From contig JAUICO010000021.1 in assembly GCA_030427825.1 (NCBI GenBank), forward strand, positions 1 to 52,570: DNA of 52,570 nucleotides. Reading direction: 5' to 3'. Below are positions 23,461 through 33,607 of this stretch, piece after piece. The notes under the pieces are model-generated. The model made no database searches. It saw only the letters and a list, made by a program, of their open reading frames with translations, and had not been told where the DNA came from. The DNA comes from a bacterium. Lineage in GTDB: Bacteria; Myxococcota_A; Bradymonadia; REDH01. Numbering within the stretch: position 1 is the stretch's first letter; every line of letters begins with the position of its first letter. A program made the position numbers and the translations under genes.

Positions 23461-25196
23461 CAGGTGCTCCCCTGCGGTTTCTCGAGCGGCTTGTCCGGCG
23501 GTCCGAGAATCATGTCCGACACCGGCGCTCCGGCCGGAATCATCGGGTATACGTTGTCTTCTTTGATCACTTCCGCATGAATCACGGCGGGACCATCATT
23601 ATAGTCGAGCGCGGCCTGCAACACCGAGCTTACGTCTTCGGGCCTCGAAATGTGAAAGCCCCTGCAGCCAAATGACTCGGCGAGCTTCACGAAGTCGGGG
23701 TTGCCTTCCATGTCGACGCCGGAGAGGCGACCCTCGTAGAAGAGGTCCTGCCACTGGCGAACCATACCGAGGTATTTGTTGTCGATGACAACGACCTTCA
23801 ACGGCAGGTTGTTAATGTTTGCTGTCGCCAGCTCGCACATTGTCATCTGAAAGCCACCATCGCCCACAATCGCAACAACAAGAGCGTCCGGCCTGCCAAT
23901 CTGCGCACCAACGGCAGCGGGAAACCCGTAGCCCATGGTTCCGGCGCCACCGGATGACAGCCAGCGATCAGGGTGGTCCGTCTTGTAGAACTGCGCGGCC
24001 CACATCTGGTGCTGTCCGACGTCCGTACTGACGATCGCGCGCCCTTCACTGAGGCGATACAGCTCGGCGATCACGTGCTGGCACGTGAGCCCGTTCGCAT
24101 CGGAGTAGCTCAGGGGAAAGTCGCGTTTCCATGAATCGATCGTCGCGAGCCATTCCGTCGTATCACCCGGCTCAGCGATCTCGCGAAGTGCGTCCACAAC
24201 CAGCTTTGCGTCACCCACGACAGACACATCGGGCGCGATAATCTTGCCGACTTCGGTAGGATCGATGTCCACATGAATCTTCACCGCGTCAACGCAGAAC
24301 TCGCTGACCTTGCCGGTGATCCTGTCGTCCCAGCGCGAGCCGATCGACATGATCAGATCACAGTCGACAACCGCCTTGTTTGCATACGCAGTGCCATGCA
24401 TGCCCAGCATTCCAACGCTGAGGCGATGGCTCTCGGGGAAGGCGCCCTTGCCAAGCAGCGTCGTCGTCACCGGAATCTGCAGCTCTTTCGCAAGCTGCGA
24501 TACGGTTTCGGACGCGCCCGAAATTAACACGCCGTGGCCGACGAGGAGCAGCGGCTTCTTCGCCGCCTTCAACTCCCGGGCGACAGCGGCGATCGCGTCG
24601 GCGTTGCCCTGCGTCGGGTTTCCGTATCCGGGCAGGTCCAGAGGCTGGTCCCACTTCGGAATGATCGTTGCTGCCGAGACATCCTTGGGGACGTCGATCA
24701 GAACGACACCGGGCCTGCCGGACTCTGCGACCAAGAAGGCCTCTGACACGATTCGAGGGAGCTCGGCGGCCTCACGAACCAGGTAGGAGTGCTTCACGAT
24801 CGGCAGAGTCAAACCAAACACGTCGGCTTCCTGAAAGGCGTCGAGCCCGAGGCTGCCAGTCACGGTTTGTCCGGTGATCACGATCATGGGCACCGAGTCC
24901 ATCTGCGCGGTCATGATTCCGGTGATCGTATTGGTCGCGCCGGGACCCGAGGTCACCAACACGACGCCGGCGCGCCCGGTCGCCCGCGCGTAGCCGTCGG
25001 CCATGTGGGTCCCGCCCTGCTCGTGCCTGCACAGGACCAGGTCGATGGGAGAGTCGAGCAACGCGTCAAAGATGGGGATACAGGCGCCACCCGGGTATCC
25101 GAAGACCTTCGTAACCGACTGCTTCTGAAGAGATTTGATCAACGCTTCTGCGCCGGTCATCTCTGCGTTGCTGCTGTCTGCTGTGCCTTTGGTCAT
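23460..25196 (-). CDS. ilvB: Acetolactate synthase large (catalytic) subunit
   Basis: A 578-residue thiamine diphosphate enzyme that condenses two pyruvates to 2-acetolactate (valine, leucine) or pyruvate with 2-oxobutyrate to 2-aceto-2-hydroxybutyrate (isoleucine). VFGYPGGACIPIFDAL and the catalytic Glu 59 in LCRHEQGGTHMADGYARATG mark the N-terminal domain. The ThDP-binding motif GDGGFQM...NN starts at about residue 445. The central domain (LLVGHGVLISGA) binds FAD as in catabolic and anabolic homologues. ATG 25196 is taken as the start; a GTG at 25232 would add 12 residues, and neither has a clear ribosome site. It lies 55 bases after leuD in the operon. Confidence 0.96.
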   Translation of the reverse strand: MTKGTADSSNAEMTGAEALIKSLQKQSVTKVFGYPGGACIPIFDALLDSPIDLVLCRHEQGGTHMADGYARATGRAGVVLVTSGPGATNTITGIMTAQMDSVPMIVITGQTVTGSLGLDAFQEADVFGLTLPIVKHSYLVREAAELPRIVSEAFLVAESGRPGVVLIDVPKDVSAATIIPKWDQPLDLPGYGNPTQGNADAIAAVARELKAAKKPLLLVGHGVLISGASETVSQLAKELQIPVTTTLLGKGAFPESHRLSVGMLGMHGTAYANKAVVDCDLIMSIGSRWDDRITGKVSEFCVDAVKIHVDIDPTEVGKIIAPDVSVVGDAKLVVDALREIAEPGDTTEWLATIDSWKRDFPLSYSDANGLTCQHVIAELYRLSEGRAIVSTDVGQHQMWAAQFYKTDHPDRWLSSGGAGTMGYGFPAAVGAQIGRPDALVVAIVGDGGFQMTMCELATANINNLPLKVVVIDNKYLGMVRQWQDLFYEGRLSGVDMEGNPDFVKLAESFGCRGFHISRPEDVSSVLQAALDYNDGPAVIHAEVIKEDNVYPMIPAGAPVSDMILGPPDKPLEKPQGST

Positions 25197-25251
25197 GATT
25201 TCGGTGTGAAGGAGTGGCGGAGCGTGCTCCACCGGGTTGGAGTGTCCGCTG

Positions 25252-25857
25252 TCAGTTCCAGCCGACGTAGGGAAGAGAGGCGGCAGCGGCGCCTACGCGA
25301 TCGGCCCGCGAGAGCAGCTCCTGAAGGGGGTCCCATCTACCGCTGACCAGTGCCTGCTGCGCACTCTTCGCCATCTCAAAGTCGAACGCGCGCTCACCTG
25401 CCCGTATCTTCAACGCGTCTACGTCGATCGAAATCGAAGTCGCGGGCTCCGCCTCAACGAGCTGCGCAAGCTCCGACATCGTCTCCGCGGTCACGGTCGC
25501 GCAGGGAATGCCCAGGGTTGTGCAGTTGCCGAAGAAGATCTCGGCGAAGCTCTGCGCGATGATTCCGCGAAAGCCGTGCCGATACAGCGCCTGCGGCGCA
25601 TGTTCCCGTGAAGACCCGCAGCCGAAGTTCCGGCCACTGATCAACATCGACGCGCCCGCGAATCGCGGGTCATCAATGGGATGATTCTTCGTGTATCCGT
25701 CTTCGTTGTAGCGCTCTCCATAAAACGCGTACTGGCCGAGACCATCGAAGGTCACACACTTCATGAAGTGCGCCGGAATGATGCGGTCGGTGTCGATGTC
25801 ATCACCGGCTACATACACGCCGGTGCCGGTTACGTTGTGAATCTCAAGCTCACTCAT
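25252..25857 (-). CDS. leuD: 3-isopropylmalate dehydratase small subunit
   Basis: A 201-residue swivel subunit of isopropylmalate isomerase. Family marks are [16 protein letters not shown] at about 18-33, and [17 protein letters not shown] at about 75-91, which shapes the substrate pocket. With LeuC it interconverts 2- and 3-isopropylmalate, and in a citramalate pathway it also handles citramalate and beta-methylmalate. It starts with an ATGA overlap on the leuC stop. The C-terminus (about 20 residues) is slightly longer than minimal homologues. Confidence 0.96.
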   Translation of the reverse strand: MSELEIHNVTGTGVYVAGDDIDTDRIIPAHFMKCVTFDGLGQYAFYGERYNEDGYTKNHPIDDPRFAGASMLISGRNFGCGSSREHAPQALYRHGFRGIIAQSFAEIFFGNCTTLGIPCATVTAETMSELAQLVEAEPATSISIDVDALKIRAGERAFDFEMAKSAQQALVSGRWDPLQELLSRADRVGAAAASLPYVGWN

Positions 25858-27275
25858 ACTGCGTCACTCCTGATACCAAACACCTCGCGGGCGTCTGCAA
25901 CACTGCCCCGAATCGCCGCTGCGGCGACCATTACGGGACTCATCAACATAGTACGGCCGCGTGCGCTTCCCTGGCGGCCCTTGAAGTTTCGATTGCTGGA
26001 CGAGGCACAAAGCTGATCGCCGACCAGCTTGTCCGGGTTCATCGCCAGGCACATGGAGCAACCCGGCTGGCGCCACTCAAAGCCGGCCGCTTCGAACACC
26101 TCGACCAGGCCTTCTTCCTCGGCCTGCTTAGCAACCTTCCAGGAGCCGGGCACGATCAGCGCCTTGACGCCCTCGCTGACTCTCCGGCCTTTCACATGTT
26201 CGGCTACATCGCGAAGGTCCGAGATTCGGCTGTTTGTGCAGCTGCCGATAAAGCAAACATCAACCGGCGTTCCCTGTATCGGAGCGCCCGGTGTCAGGTT
26301 CATGTGCTCGATCGCTTCCTGCCAGGTTCCGCGCTCGCTTTCCGGCATGCCGTTCCCGTCCGGAATCGCCTCGTCGATGCCCACACCCTGGCCGGGGTTG
26401 ATCCCCCAGGTGACCGTCGGTGCAATGTCGGCCGCGTCGATTACAACGACGTCATCGTAGTCTGCGTCCGGGCCGGACGCCATGCTTCGCCACCAATCGC
26501 AGGCTGCGTCCCAGTCGCCGGCCTTCGGCGCGTGTTCACGTCCGCGCAGGTATTCGAAAGTGACGTCATCCGGGTTGATGTAACCCACACGAGCACCGCC
26601 TTCGATCGACATGTTGCACACGGTCATGCGCTCTTCCATCGACATCGCTTCGATGGTCGTCCCCGCAAACTCATACGCAAACCCAACGCCGCCGTTGACG
26701 CCCAGTACGCGGATGATGTGCAGGATGACATCCTTGGCATACACGCCGCTACCCAGCTCTCCGTTGACTTCAACCCGTCGCACCTTCAGCGGCGACAACG
26801 CCAGCGTTTGGGTCGCGAGCACATCGCGCACCTGACTTGTCCCGATGCCAAACGCGATCGCACCGAAGGCGCCGTGTGTGGACGTGTGGGAGTCACCGCA
26901 ACAGATGGTCATGCCCGGCTGCGTCAAACCCAGCTCGGGCCCGATGACATGCACGATACCCTGGTTCGCATCCTTCTCATCGAAGAACGCCACGCCGGAC
27001 GCCTCTGTGTTATCTTTGAGCGCCACCATCATCGCTTCTGCGAGGGGGTCACTGAAGGGGCGCTGGCGCGTATCGGTCGGCACGATGTGATCGACGGTCG
27101 CAAAGGTCCGATCCGGGTACGCGACCTGAATGCGCTTCTCGCGCAGCATCGCAAACGCCTGCGGGCTCGTAACTTCGTGGATCAGGTGCAGCCCGATGAA
27201 GAGCTGCGTTCGTCCATCGTCCAGAGTGCCCACCGTGTGAGCGTCCCATACTTTCTGAAAAAGGTTCTTACTCAT
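25854..27275 (-). CDS. leuC: 3-isopropylmalate dehydratase large subunit
   Basis: A 473-residue aconitase-family subunit that holds the [4Fe-4S] cluster. [15 protein letters not shown] is the usual LeuC N-terminus. [20 protein letters not shown] is the family signature. The three cluster cysteines lie in [10 protein letters not shown] and GCSMCLAMN. Length matches bacterial LeuC. ATG 27275 is inside the malic enzyme stop region (an eight-base overlap, ATGAGTAA), so it follows that gene by coupling. The frame opens at 27323, but conserved sequence begins at this ATG. Confidence 0.97.
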   Translation of the reverse strand: MSKNLFQKVWDAHTVGTLDDGRTQLFIGLHLIHEVTSPQAFAMLREKRIQVAYPDRTFATVDHIVPTDTRQRPFSDPLAEAMMVALKDNTEASGVAFFDEKDANQGIVHVIGPELGLTQPGMTICCGDSHTSTHGAFGAIAFGIGTSQVRDVLATQTLALSPLKVRRVEVNGELGSGVYAKDVILHIIRVLGVNGGVGFAYEFAGTTIEAMSMEERMTVCNMSIEGGARVGYINPDDVTFEYLRGREHAPKAGDWDAACDWWRSMASGPDADYDDVVVIDAADIAPTVTWGINPGQGVGIDEAIPDGNGMPESERGTWQEAIEHMNLTPGAPIQGTPVDVCFIGSCTNSRISDLRDVAEHVKGRRVSEGVKALIVPGSWKVAKQAEEEGLVEVFEAAGFEWRQPGCSMCLAMNPDKLVGDQLCASSSNRNFKGRQGSARGRTMLMSPVMVAAAAIRGSVADAREVFGIRSDAV

Positions 27276-29103
27276 TTTCTGCTTCGTCTCGCTTGAGCGC
27301 TTCGCTCTCGGTCGTGTGAACAATCGGCAGATATTCCGGCAGCCAGAAACGTGACTTCACGTATTCGAGCCTCTCGCCTTCAGGCGGAAGATCAACAGCC
27401 GCAACGCCTTCGCGGTGGGCGGCCTCCATGACCGCTACCGCGACGTGTTGACTGACTGTCTGAAGGTCGCTCAGGGGCGGATACAACAGCGTGGTCTGGC
27501 CATAGGTGTCCAGGGTGAACCGGGCCAGCGCGTGTGCGGCTGCCAGCACCATGGGTGCGCTGATTTTCGACGCACCGCTCAGCAGTGTGCCGAGCCCGAG
27601 GCCGGGAAAGATGAACGCGTTGTTGCCCTGTCCGATGTCGATGGTGCGTGTGCCGTGCTGCACCGGATCGAATGGTGATCCCGTCGCAACAAGCGCTCGG
27701 CCGTCGGTCTGCTGAATGACGTGGGCTGGGATCGCCTCAGCGAGCCGCGTCGGGTTCGAGAGCGGAAAGACGATAGGCTCTTCGGTGTTTTCCATCACCG
27801 CGCCGATGATCTCTTCGTTGAACGAACCCTTCTGGCCGCTGAGTCCAATCAGCGCGGTAATCTTCGCCCCCTTTACGGTCTCGAGCAGTCCGGGCGCCGC
27901 GCCGTCGTAGCTCCAGTCCGCAACCCGCTCATCAGGCTGCGCAAACTCAGCCTTGTATGGTTCCATGCTACGGCTCTTGAGCAGGAGCCCGCGGGAGTCC
28001 AACACGAAGATGGAGGCTACGGCGTCTTCTTCGCTCAGACCCTCAGCCATCAGGCCATCACGTATCGAGAGCGCCACGCCGATGCCGCCGGCGCCGGCGC
28101 CATACACAAGATAGCGTTGGGCTGCGAGAGCCTCACCCTTCACGCGACAGGCAGAGATCAGCCCGGCCAGAGCCACCGCGCCGGTCCCCTGAATGTCATC
28201 GTTGAACGAAGGAAGCTCATCGCGATACCGTTCCAGAACGGTGAACGCGCTGTCCTTGGCAAGGTCTTCCCACTGAATGATCGCAGCCGGCCATCGCTTC
28301 TTCACGGACGCCACAAAGCGGTCGAGAAACGCGATGTACTCGTCGCCCGTCATCCGTTGGCGCGGCGCCCCGAGATAATTCGGGTTCTCGAGCAGCTCCT
28401 TTCGGTCAGTACCCACATCAAGCCCGACAGGCATGCTGTGGAAGGGGCTGATACCGCCGCCGACCGTGTACAGGGAGAGCTTACCGATTGAGATCGCAAG
28501 GCCTCCGTAGCCCTGATCTCCGATACCGAGAATCGCCGACGAATCCGTCGCCACGATCATGCGAACATCATAGAGCGGGTAACCGGCAAGTACATCGTCA
28601 ATGTGGTCGATGTTGTCCGGGTTTACCGTCAATCCGCGCGGACTCTGAAACAGCGCGCTGAACTTCTCGACCGCTTCGCCAACCGTCGGCGTGTAGATGA
28701 TGGGCAGCATCTCAACGAGGTGCTTTTCAATCAACGCGTAGAAGAGAATCTCCTGCCGCTCCTGTAGCCCGCGCAGATACTGGTACTTTTCAATGTTTGT
28801 GTGGCAACCGCTGAACTGCACATAGGCGCGGTCAAGCTGGTCAGCCATCGTTGTGACGCGACTGGGCAGCAGTCCGTCAAGGCCCAGCTCACGACGTTCT
28901 TTCTGCGTGAAGGCCGTGCCCTTGTTCACAAGGACGAATCGAAGCAGCGCGAAGCCCTTCACCCAGGTCTCGATATGTGTGCCGCCATCCGCGTCTCGTC
29001 GAATGTCGAAGAATCCACACACGGGCGGCCGATCTTCCGCGCCGATACCGACGGCGCGAGAAGATGGACGTCGCAGAGGCATTCTGATTCGAGCCTTGCT
29101 CAT
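27268..29103 (-). CDS. NAD(P)-dependent malic enzyme inside the leucine operon
   Basis: A 611-residue enzyme that oxidatively decarboxylates malate to pyruvate and CO2, making NADH or [34 protein letters not shown] with the catalytic Tyr, [12 protein letters not shown] with the catalytic Lys, and [15 protein letters not shown] with metal-binding Asp residues are all present, as is the Rossmann segment [13 protein letters not shown]. It belongs to the large MaeA/eukaryotic-type group. The first 50 residues are an unusual extension ([19 protein letters not shown]). Cofactor preference cannot be told. It overlaps leuB by four bases and leuC by eight, so it is a true operon member. Supplying pyruvate to CimA and IlvBN is my inference. 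Confidence 0.95.
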   Translation of the reverse strand: MSKARIRMPLRRPSSRAVGIGAEDRPPVCGFFDIRRDADGGTHIETWVKGFALLRFVLVNKGTAFTQKERRELGLDGLLPSRVTTMADQLDRAYVQFSGCHTNIEKYQYLRGLQERQEILFYALIEKHLVEMLPIIYTPTVGEAVEKFSALFQSPRGLTVNPDNIDHIDDVLAGYPLYDVRMIVATDSSAILGIGDQGYGGLAISIGKLSLYTVGGGISPFHSMPVGLDVGTDRKELLENPNYLGAPRQRMTGDEYIAFLDRFVASVKKRWPAAIIQWEDLAKDSAFTVLERYRDELPSFNDDIQGTGAVALAGLISACRVKGEALAAQRYLVYGAGAGGIGVALSIRDGLMAEGLSEEDAVASIFVLDSRGLLLKSRSMEPYKAEFAQPDERVADWSYDGAAPGLLETVKGAKITALIGLSGQKGSFNEEIIGAVMENTEEPIVFPLSNPTRLAEAIPAHVIQQTDGRALVATGSPFDPVQHGTRTIDIGQGNNAFIFPGLGLGTLLSGASKISAPMVLAAAHALARFTLDTYGQTTLLYPPLSDLQTVSQHVAVAVMEAAHREGVAAVDLPPEGERLEYVKSRFWLPEYLPIVHTTESEALKRDEAENE

Positions 29104-30209
29104 TCAGCGGACTCCGGATCCGACGACTCAAGACGCTCCATCATGCGCGCGATGACGGCGTCGCCCATTTCGGTGCAACCCACCAGCTTCACATTGTCGC
29201 CGGCGGTCTTGATGTCGCCGGTTCGCAGGCCGGACTCGAGAACATCGGCCACGGCCATGTCGATGACGCGCGCGAGGTCCACTCGACCTGCGCCGTACTC
29301 CAGCAGCATTGCGCCTGAGAGGATCGCACCCAGTGGGTTCGCGCGACCCTGTCCCGCGATGTCAGGCGCAGAGCCGTGGACAGGCTCGAAGATGCCCGGC
29401 CCGTCGCCGAGAGACGCGGACGGGAGCATGCCGAGAGAACCGGTCAGCGCAGCCGCGATGTCTGACAGAATGTCACCAAACATGTTGCCGGTTACGATGA
29501 CGTCGCATTCGTTGGGCCAGGTCACCAGCTGCATCGCGAACGCGTCCACATACGCGTGCGAGAGCTCCACGTCGGGGTACTCTTCGGCGCCCATCGCGGT
29601 GACAATTTCACGCCACAGCCGCATGACCTCGAGGACATTGGATTTGTCGACGCTCATCAGCTGGCCGCCGCGTGCGCGCGCCGTCTCGAAGCCAAAGCGT
29701 GCAACTCGGCGAATCGACGCTTCATCGTATGCGAGGGAGTTTACGCCGCGCCGGTTCGGAGCGGTGCCGCTGATACCGCGGGGCTCGCCGAAGTAGATTC
29801 CGCCGACCAGCTCGCGCACGATGACAAAGTCCGCGCCGTCGACGCGCTCAGGGCGCAGAGGACAGGCCGCATCCAAACAGGAGAAGAACTTCGCGGGGCG
29901 CAGGTTTGCGTACACGCCCAGCTCTTTGCGGATACGCAGCAGACCGCGCTCGGCGCGAAGCTCCGGTGGGACATCGTCCCACTTCGGGCCGCCGACCGCA
30001 CCGAGAAGAACTGCATCCGATGCCTTCGCCAACGCTACCACTTCGTCCGTCAGCGGTACGCCGTACTCATCCAGTGAGGCGCCTCCGAAAAGCGCACTCT
30101 CGGTCTCGATGGGAATGCCGGCAAAGTCGGCGGCGGCTTTGATGACGCGAAGCGCCTGCTCGTTGACCTCGGGTCCGATGCCATCACCATCAATGCGAAG
30201 AATCTTCAT
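29100..30209 (-). CDS. leuB: 3-isopropylmalate dehydrogenase
   Basis: A 369-residue NAD-dependent beta-decarboxylating dehydrogenase. DGDGIGPEV at the N-terminus, LLGAVGGPKWDD, VRELVGGIYFGEPRG and SVDKSNVLEVMRLWREIV (catalytic Lys), then NMFGDILSDIAAALTGSLGM (metal-binding Asp residues) and EPVHGSAPDIAGQG are all canonical. It makes 4-methyl-2-oxovalerate in leucine synthesis, and in the citramalate route it also converts beta-methylmalate to 2-oxobutyrate. ATG 30209 overlaps the leuA stop (ATGA). Length and motifs are normal. Confidence 0.97.
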   Translation of the reverse strand: MKILRIDGDGIGPEVNEQALRVIKAAADFAGIPIETESALFGGASLDEYGVPLTDEVVALAKASDAVLLGAVGGPKWDDVPPELRAERGLLRIRKELGVYANLRPAKFFSCLDAACPLRPERVDGADFVIVRELVGGIYFGEPRGISGTAPNRRGVNSLAYDEASIRRVARFGFETARARGGQLMSVDKSNVLEVMRLWREIVTAMGAEEYPDVELSHAYVDAFAMQLVTWPNECDVIVTGNMFGDILSDIAAALTGSLGMLPSASLGDGPGIFEPVHGSAPDIAGQGRANPLGAILSGAMLLEYGAGRVDLARVIDMAVADVLESGLRTGDIKTAGDNVKLVGCTEMGDAVIARMMERLESSDPESAE

Positions 30210-31774
30210 ACACCTGTTCCTGCGTCACGCAGGTTCGGTTCCGGAGCGCCCGCGCGCTGCCTGGCCCGTTCCTGCTGGAAAATGAAATTGTTGAGGGCGT
30301 CCACAAATGCGCCCGCGCTGGCGATCACCACGTCTGTATGTGTGTCATTGCCGCGAGCGACGATGCCCTCGCGCTCGATGCGGAGGTGCACGCGTCCCTG
30401 CGCGTCCGAGCCTCCGGTAATCGCCGCGAGGCGATAGTCAACAAGCTCGGTTCCTTCCGCGGCGGTCGCCTTTTTGATCGCCTCGATCGCCGCGTTTACA
30501 GGCCCGTCACCCGTAGCGTCCGCGACTGCCGTGCGGTCGCCACATCGGACCGTAGCCACCGCCCGAGACTCGACGTTCGTCCCCGAGCTGAACTCCACCT
30601 GCTCCAGGCGATACCAGGGCTCCGCGTTATCACCGGCTGCTTCAATGATGGCGTGCAGGTCCTCGTCGTAGATCTCCTTCTTGCGATCGCAGAGCGCCTT
30701 AAAGCGATCAAAGAGAGCCGGCATGTCGGCCTCGTCCACGTCGTAGCCCAGCTCCGAGAATCGTGACTTCAGCGCGTGCTTGCCTGAGTGCTTTCCGAGC
30801 ACGAGGCTGGTGTCCGAGAAGCCCACGTCTTCCGGGTGCATGATCTCGTAGGTCTCGCGCTGCTTCAGCATCCCATGCTGATGGATGCCGGCTTCATGAG
30901 CGAATGCGTTGCGACCGACGATGGCCTTGTTTCGCTGCACGTCCAGGCCGGTGATTTCGCTCACCAGTCTGCTGGCGTTCAGCAGCTGAGTGTTGTCCAC
31001 ACGCGTACGAATTCCGGTCAGGTCGTGGCGCGTGCGCAGCGCCATAACCACCTCTTCGATCGCCGCGTTGCCCGCACGCTCACCAATGCCGTTAATGCAG
31101 CCTTCTACCTGACGGGCGCCGGCGGCGATCGCAGACAGAGAGTTCGCGACGGCGAGGCCCAGGTCGTTGTGGCAGTGTGCCGAGATAATCACATTGTCAG
31201 GCACCGCCTGGACAATTGTCTTCGTAATCGTGAAGTACTCGGCTGGCATCGTATAGCCGACGGTGTCGGGTACGTTGAGGGTCGTCGCGCCGCACTCGGC
31301 GGCCAACACAAACGCCTCTGTCAGGAAACCGAGGTCAGAGCGCGTCGCGTCTTCTGCAGAGAACTCCACATTGTCACAGAGCTCGCGGCACAGGGACACG
31401 CCGAAGCGGATCTGCTCAAGCACCTGCTCTCGCGTCATGCAGAGCTTGTGTTCCATGTGAATGTCGCTTGTCGCAATAAACACATGAATCCGCGGATTCA
31501 CAGCATCTTTGACGGCTTCCCACGACTTGCGAATGTCGCCTTCTCGGGTGCGGCAGAGCGCAGCAACCTGCGCCTGCTGCACAACTTCGCACACCTGCTG
31601 TACGGACTTCAGTTCACCCGGGCTTGCTGCCGGAAATCCGGCCTCGATGACATCGACGTTCATCCGGTCAAGCTTGCGCGCAATTCGCAGCTTTTCACTC
31701 GCGGTCATCGTCGCGCCCGGCGATTGTTCTCCGTCGCGCAGGGTCGTATCAAATATTCGTACGTAGTCTTCCAT
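30206..31774 (-). CDS. leuA: 2-isopropylmalate synthase
   Basis: A 522-residue aldolase-type synthase with acetyl-CoA and 3-methyl-2-oxobutanoate as substrates, the first step of leucine synthesis. RIFDTTLRDGEQSPGATM marks the TIM-barrel start. SAHCHNDLGLAVANSL has the metal-binding His residues, and GCINGIGERAGNAAIEEVVM is also typical. The C-terminal LeuA dimer domain (about 390-505) is the feedback-inhibition module. ATG 31774 matches the conserved N-terminus; a TTG at 31801 would add nine residues. It lies 81 bases downstream of cimA, the largest gap in the operon, and overlaps leuB by four bases. Confidence 0.96.
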   Translation of the reverse strand: MEDYVRIFDTTLRDGEQSPGATMTASEKLRIARKLDRMNVDVIEAGFPAASPGELKSVQQVCEVVQQAQVAALCRTREGDIRKSWEAVKDAVNPRIHVFIATSDIHMEHKLCMTREQVLEQIRFGVSLCRELCDNVEFSAEDATRSDLGFLTEAFVLAAECGATTLNVPDTVGYTMPAEYFTITKTIVQAVPDNVIISAHCHNDLGLAVANSLSAIAAGARQVEGCINGIGERAGNAAIEEVVMALRTRHDLTGIRTRVDNTQLLNASRLVSEITGLDVQRNKAIVGRNAFAHEAGIHQHGMLKQRETYEIMHPEDVGFSDTSLVLGKHSGKHALKSRFSELGYDVDEADMPALFDRFKALCDRKKEIYDEDLHAIIEAAGDNAEPWYRLEQVEFSSGTNVESRAVATVRCGDRTAVADATGDGPVNAAIEAIKKATAAEGTELVDYRLAAITGGSDAQGRVHLRIEREGIVARGNDTHTDVVIASAGAFVDALNNFIFQQERARQRAGAPEPNLRDAGTGV

Positions 31775-31855
31775 GGAACTGCTCGGCCTCTTCGAATTCA
31801 ATAAATATCAGTCAATGTGTGTTTGCTTCAGGCAGTGCGTTCGGGACGCGGGGGA

Positions 31856-33487
31856 CTATTCCGCCGCGTCCCTCAATAGGCTCTTCACATTCGACCGAGA
31901 TAGCTTGTACTCGTAGGCATCAACCATCGCGAACCAGCTCGCTTCTACAACATTGGTGCTCACGCCGACGGTGCCCCAGGTGTCTTTGCCGTCGGACGCA
32001 CGAATCAGCACGCGAACGGCAGCGGCGATCCCGTCGCTCGAATCCATGATGCGCACGCGATAGTCGACCAGACGAACCGTATCGACTTCCGGATACGCAC
32101 GGGCGAGGAGGATGTGCAGCGCGGTGCCAAGCGCATCGACCGGGCCGCAGCCATGCGCGATGATCGGCTCGGCGTACTCTGCATCGAAGCGCAGCTTCAC
32201 GACCGCGCGCGTTCGCACGTTCGAGATTTTGTTTGGCTCGTGGGCGTCGACAAGAATCGTCGTTACGTCGGCCTCTTCCACCTCAAAGTACTGCCGCCGC
32301 TCATCTCTGGCCTCGGCAAGCAGCAGTGACAGAGAAGCCTCGGCGTCTTCAAACTGGTAGCCGCGGTTTTCGAGCTCTTTGATGCGCTCCAACACCGCGA
32401 TGGTTGATGGGTGTTTGGGATCCAATTCAACGCCCAGCTCCTCCGCTTTGTACGCGAGGTTCGAGCGGCCGGACAGGTCGGATACGAGCACGCGACGGTG
32501 GTTTCCGACGGCTTCGGGCTCGATATGCTCGTAGCTGCTCGCGACTTTCATCACCGCGTTTACGTGTACTCCTCCCTTGTGTGCGAAGGCGGACCGGCCC
32601 ACGTATGCCTGACGGGAGATCGGAACGTTGTTCGAGATCTCGTCGATCGTGTGTGCAACCCGGGTCAGACTCTGCAGCTTGTCGGCGCCGATACACGACA
32701 CGCCCATCTTCAGCTCGAGCGACGGGATGATCGCCACCAGATTTGCATTGCCACAGCGCTCGCCGTAGCCGTTGATCGTTCCCTGGACCAGGTTCGCGCC
32801 GGCGCGCACCGCCGCCAGACTGTTTGCGACCGCCAGCTCGGCGTCGTTGTGTGTGTGGATGCCAACCGGAATTCCGAACGCGCGGACGGCCTTTGCGGTC
32901 AGCTCGGATACGCGCTCAGGCAGAGTGCCGCCGTTCGTATCACACAGGGTCAGGCATGAAGCACCACCCTCGACGGCCGCTTTCAGCGCCGCAAAAGCAT
33001 ATTCTTCGTCCTCGGCGGCACCGTCGAAGAAGTGCTCAGCGTCGAAGATGACCTCGTCCACACGCTCGCTCAGGTAGCGCACAGAGTCGACAATGATCTC
33101 GAGGTTCTGCTCTCGGGTGATGCCGAGGACTTCTGTGGCCTGAAAGGACCAGGACTTTCCGAAAATCGTCACGACCGGCACAGAGGCCTCGAGCAGCTTC
33201 TGCAGGTTGTCGTCTTTTTCGCAGCTGTGCTGTGCGCGTCGGGTTGAACCGAAAGCAGCGATCCGGGTGTTCGCAAAGGACTCGCCCTTCACCTGGTCGA
33301 AGAAGGCGATGTCACGGGGATTTGAACCCGGCCAGCCGCCTTCGATGTAGGCCACGCCCAGCTCATCCAGGATGTGGGCCACCCGAATCTTCTCAGCTAC
33401 TGAGAGCTGAAATCCTTCGCCCTGCGTCCCGTCTCGCAGGGTCGTATCGTAGATGCGTACGCGCTGTGCCGTTGTATCGCCGCTCAT
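31856..33487 (-). CDS. cimA: (R)-citramalate synthase
   Basis: A 543-residue relative of LeuA that condenses pyruvate and acetyl-CoA to citramalate, beginning threonine-independent isoleucine synthesis. RIYDTTLRDGTQGEGFQLS at about 10-28 replaces the LeuA GEQSPG with the GTQGEGF typical of CimA. YIEGGWPGSNPRD is the CimA form of the substrate loop. GIHTHNDAELAVANSLAAVR and GTINGYGERCGNANL follow, and a LeuA-type regulatory domain is at the C-terminus. It is the first structural gene of the operon, 120 bases below a leader-peptide stop and just after the attenuator hairpin. LeuCD and LeuB in the same operon complete the route to 2-oxobutyrate. Confidence 0.95.
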   Translation of the reverse strand: MSGDTTAQRVRIYDTTLRDGTQGEGFQLSVAEKIRVAHILDELGVAYIEGGWPGSNPRDIAFFDQVKGESFANTRIAAFGSTRRAQHSCEKDDNLQKLLEASVPVVTIFGKSWSFQATEVLGITREQNLEIIVDSVRYLSERVDEVIFDAEHFFDGAAEDEEYAFAALKAAVEGGASCLTLCDTNGGTLPERVSELTAKAVRAFGIPVGIHTHNDAELAVANSLAAVRAGANLVQGTINGYGERCGNANLVAIIPSLELKMGVSCIGADKLQSLTRVAHTIDEISNNVPISRQAYVGRSAFAHKGGVHVNAVMKVASSYEHIEPEAVGNHRRVLVSDLSGRSNLAYKAEELGVELDPKHPSTIAVLERIKELENRGYQFEDAEASLSLLLAEARDERRQYFEVEEADVTTILVDAHEPNKISNVRTRAVVKLRFDAEYAEPIIAHGCGPVDALGTALHILLARAYPEVDTVRLVDYRVRIMDSSDGIAAAVRVLIRASDGKDTWGTVGVSTNVVEASWFAMVDAYEYKLSRSNVKSLLRDAAE

Positions 33488-33546
33488 CGATTTACTTCGG
33501 GTAGGTTGGGTGGTGGGAGCTATCAGGCTTCGAAGCCAAAATGCAG

Positions 33547-33576
33547 AAAAGGCCGGCTCGCTTTTTGCGGCCGGCC
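33547..33576 (-). terminator. Attenuator hairpin of the cimA-leu-ilv operon
   Basis: On the minus strand GGCCGGC (33576-33570) pairs with GCCGGCC (33557-33551). An inner CGC/GCG stem around AAAAA adds three pairs past a bulged A. TTTT (33550-33547) follows at once. It lies about 60 bases before the cimA start and after the leader-peptide stop, so it ends the transcript unless the 5' arm is taken by the leader segment at 33634-33625. A strong intrinsic terminator in this position points to attenuation. Confidence 0.8.
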
Positions 33577-33607
33577 CGGGTTCGGAAGGAGAGGAGAGCT
33601 GTAGGCG

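Noticed and set aside
26196..27296. Plus-strand frame of 366 codons antisense to leuC
   Set aside because: leuC is certain on the other strand; the product shows no domain and is a mirror of GC-rich codons.
31775..31855. TTGACT and AT-rich bases between cimA and leuA as an internal promoter
   Set aside because: No acceptable -10 box lies 16-18 bases from the TTGACT, so the gap alone does not support a promoter.
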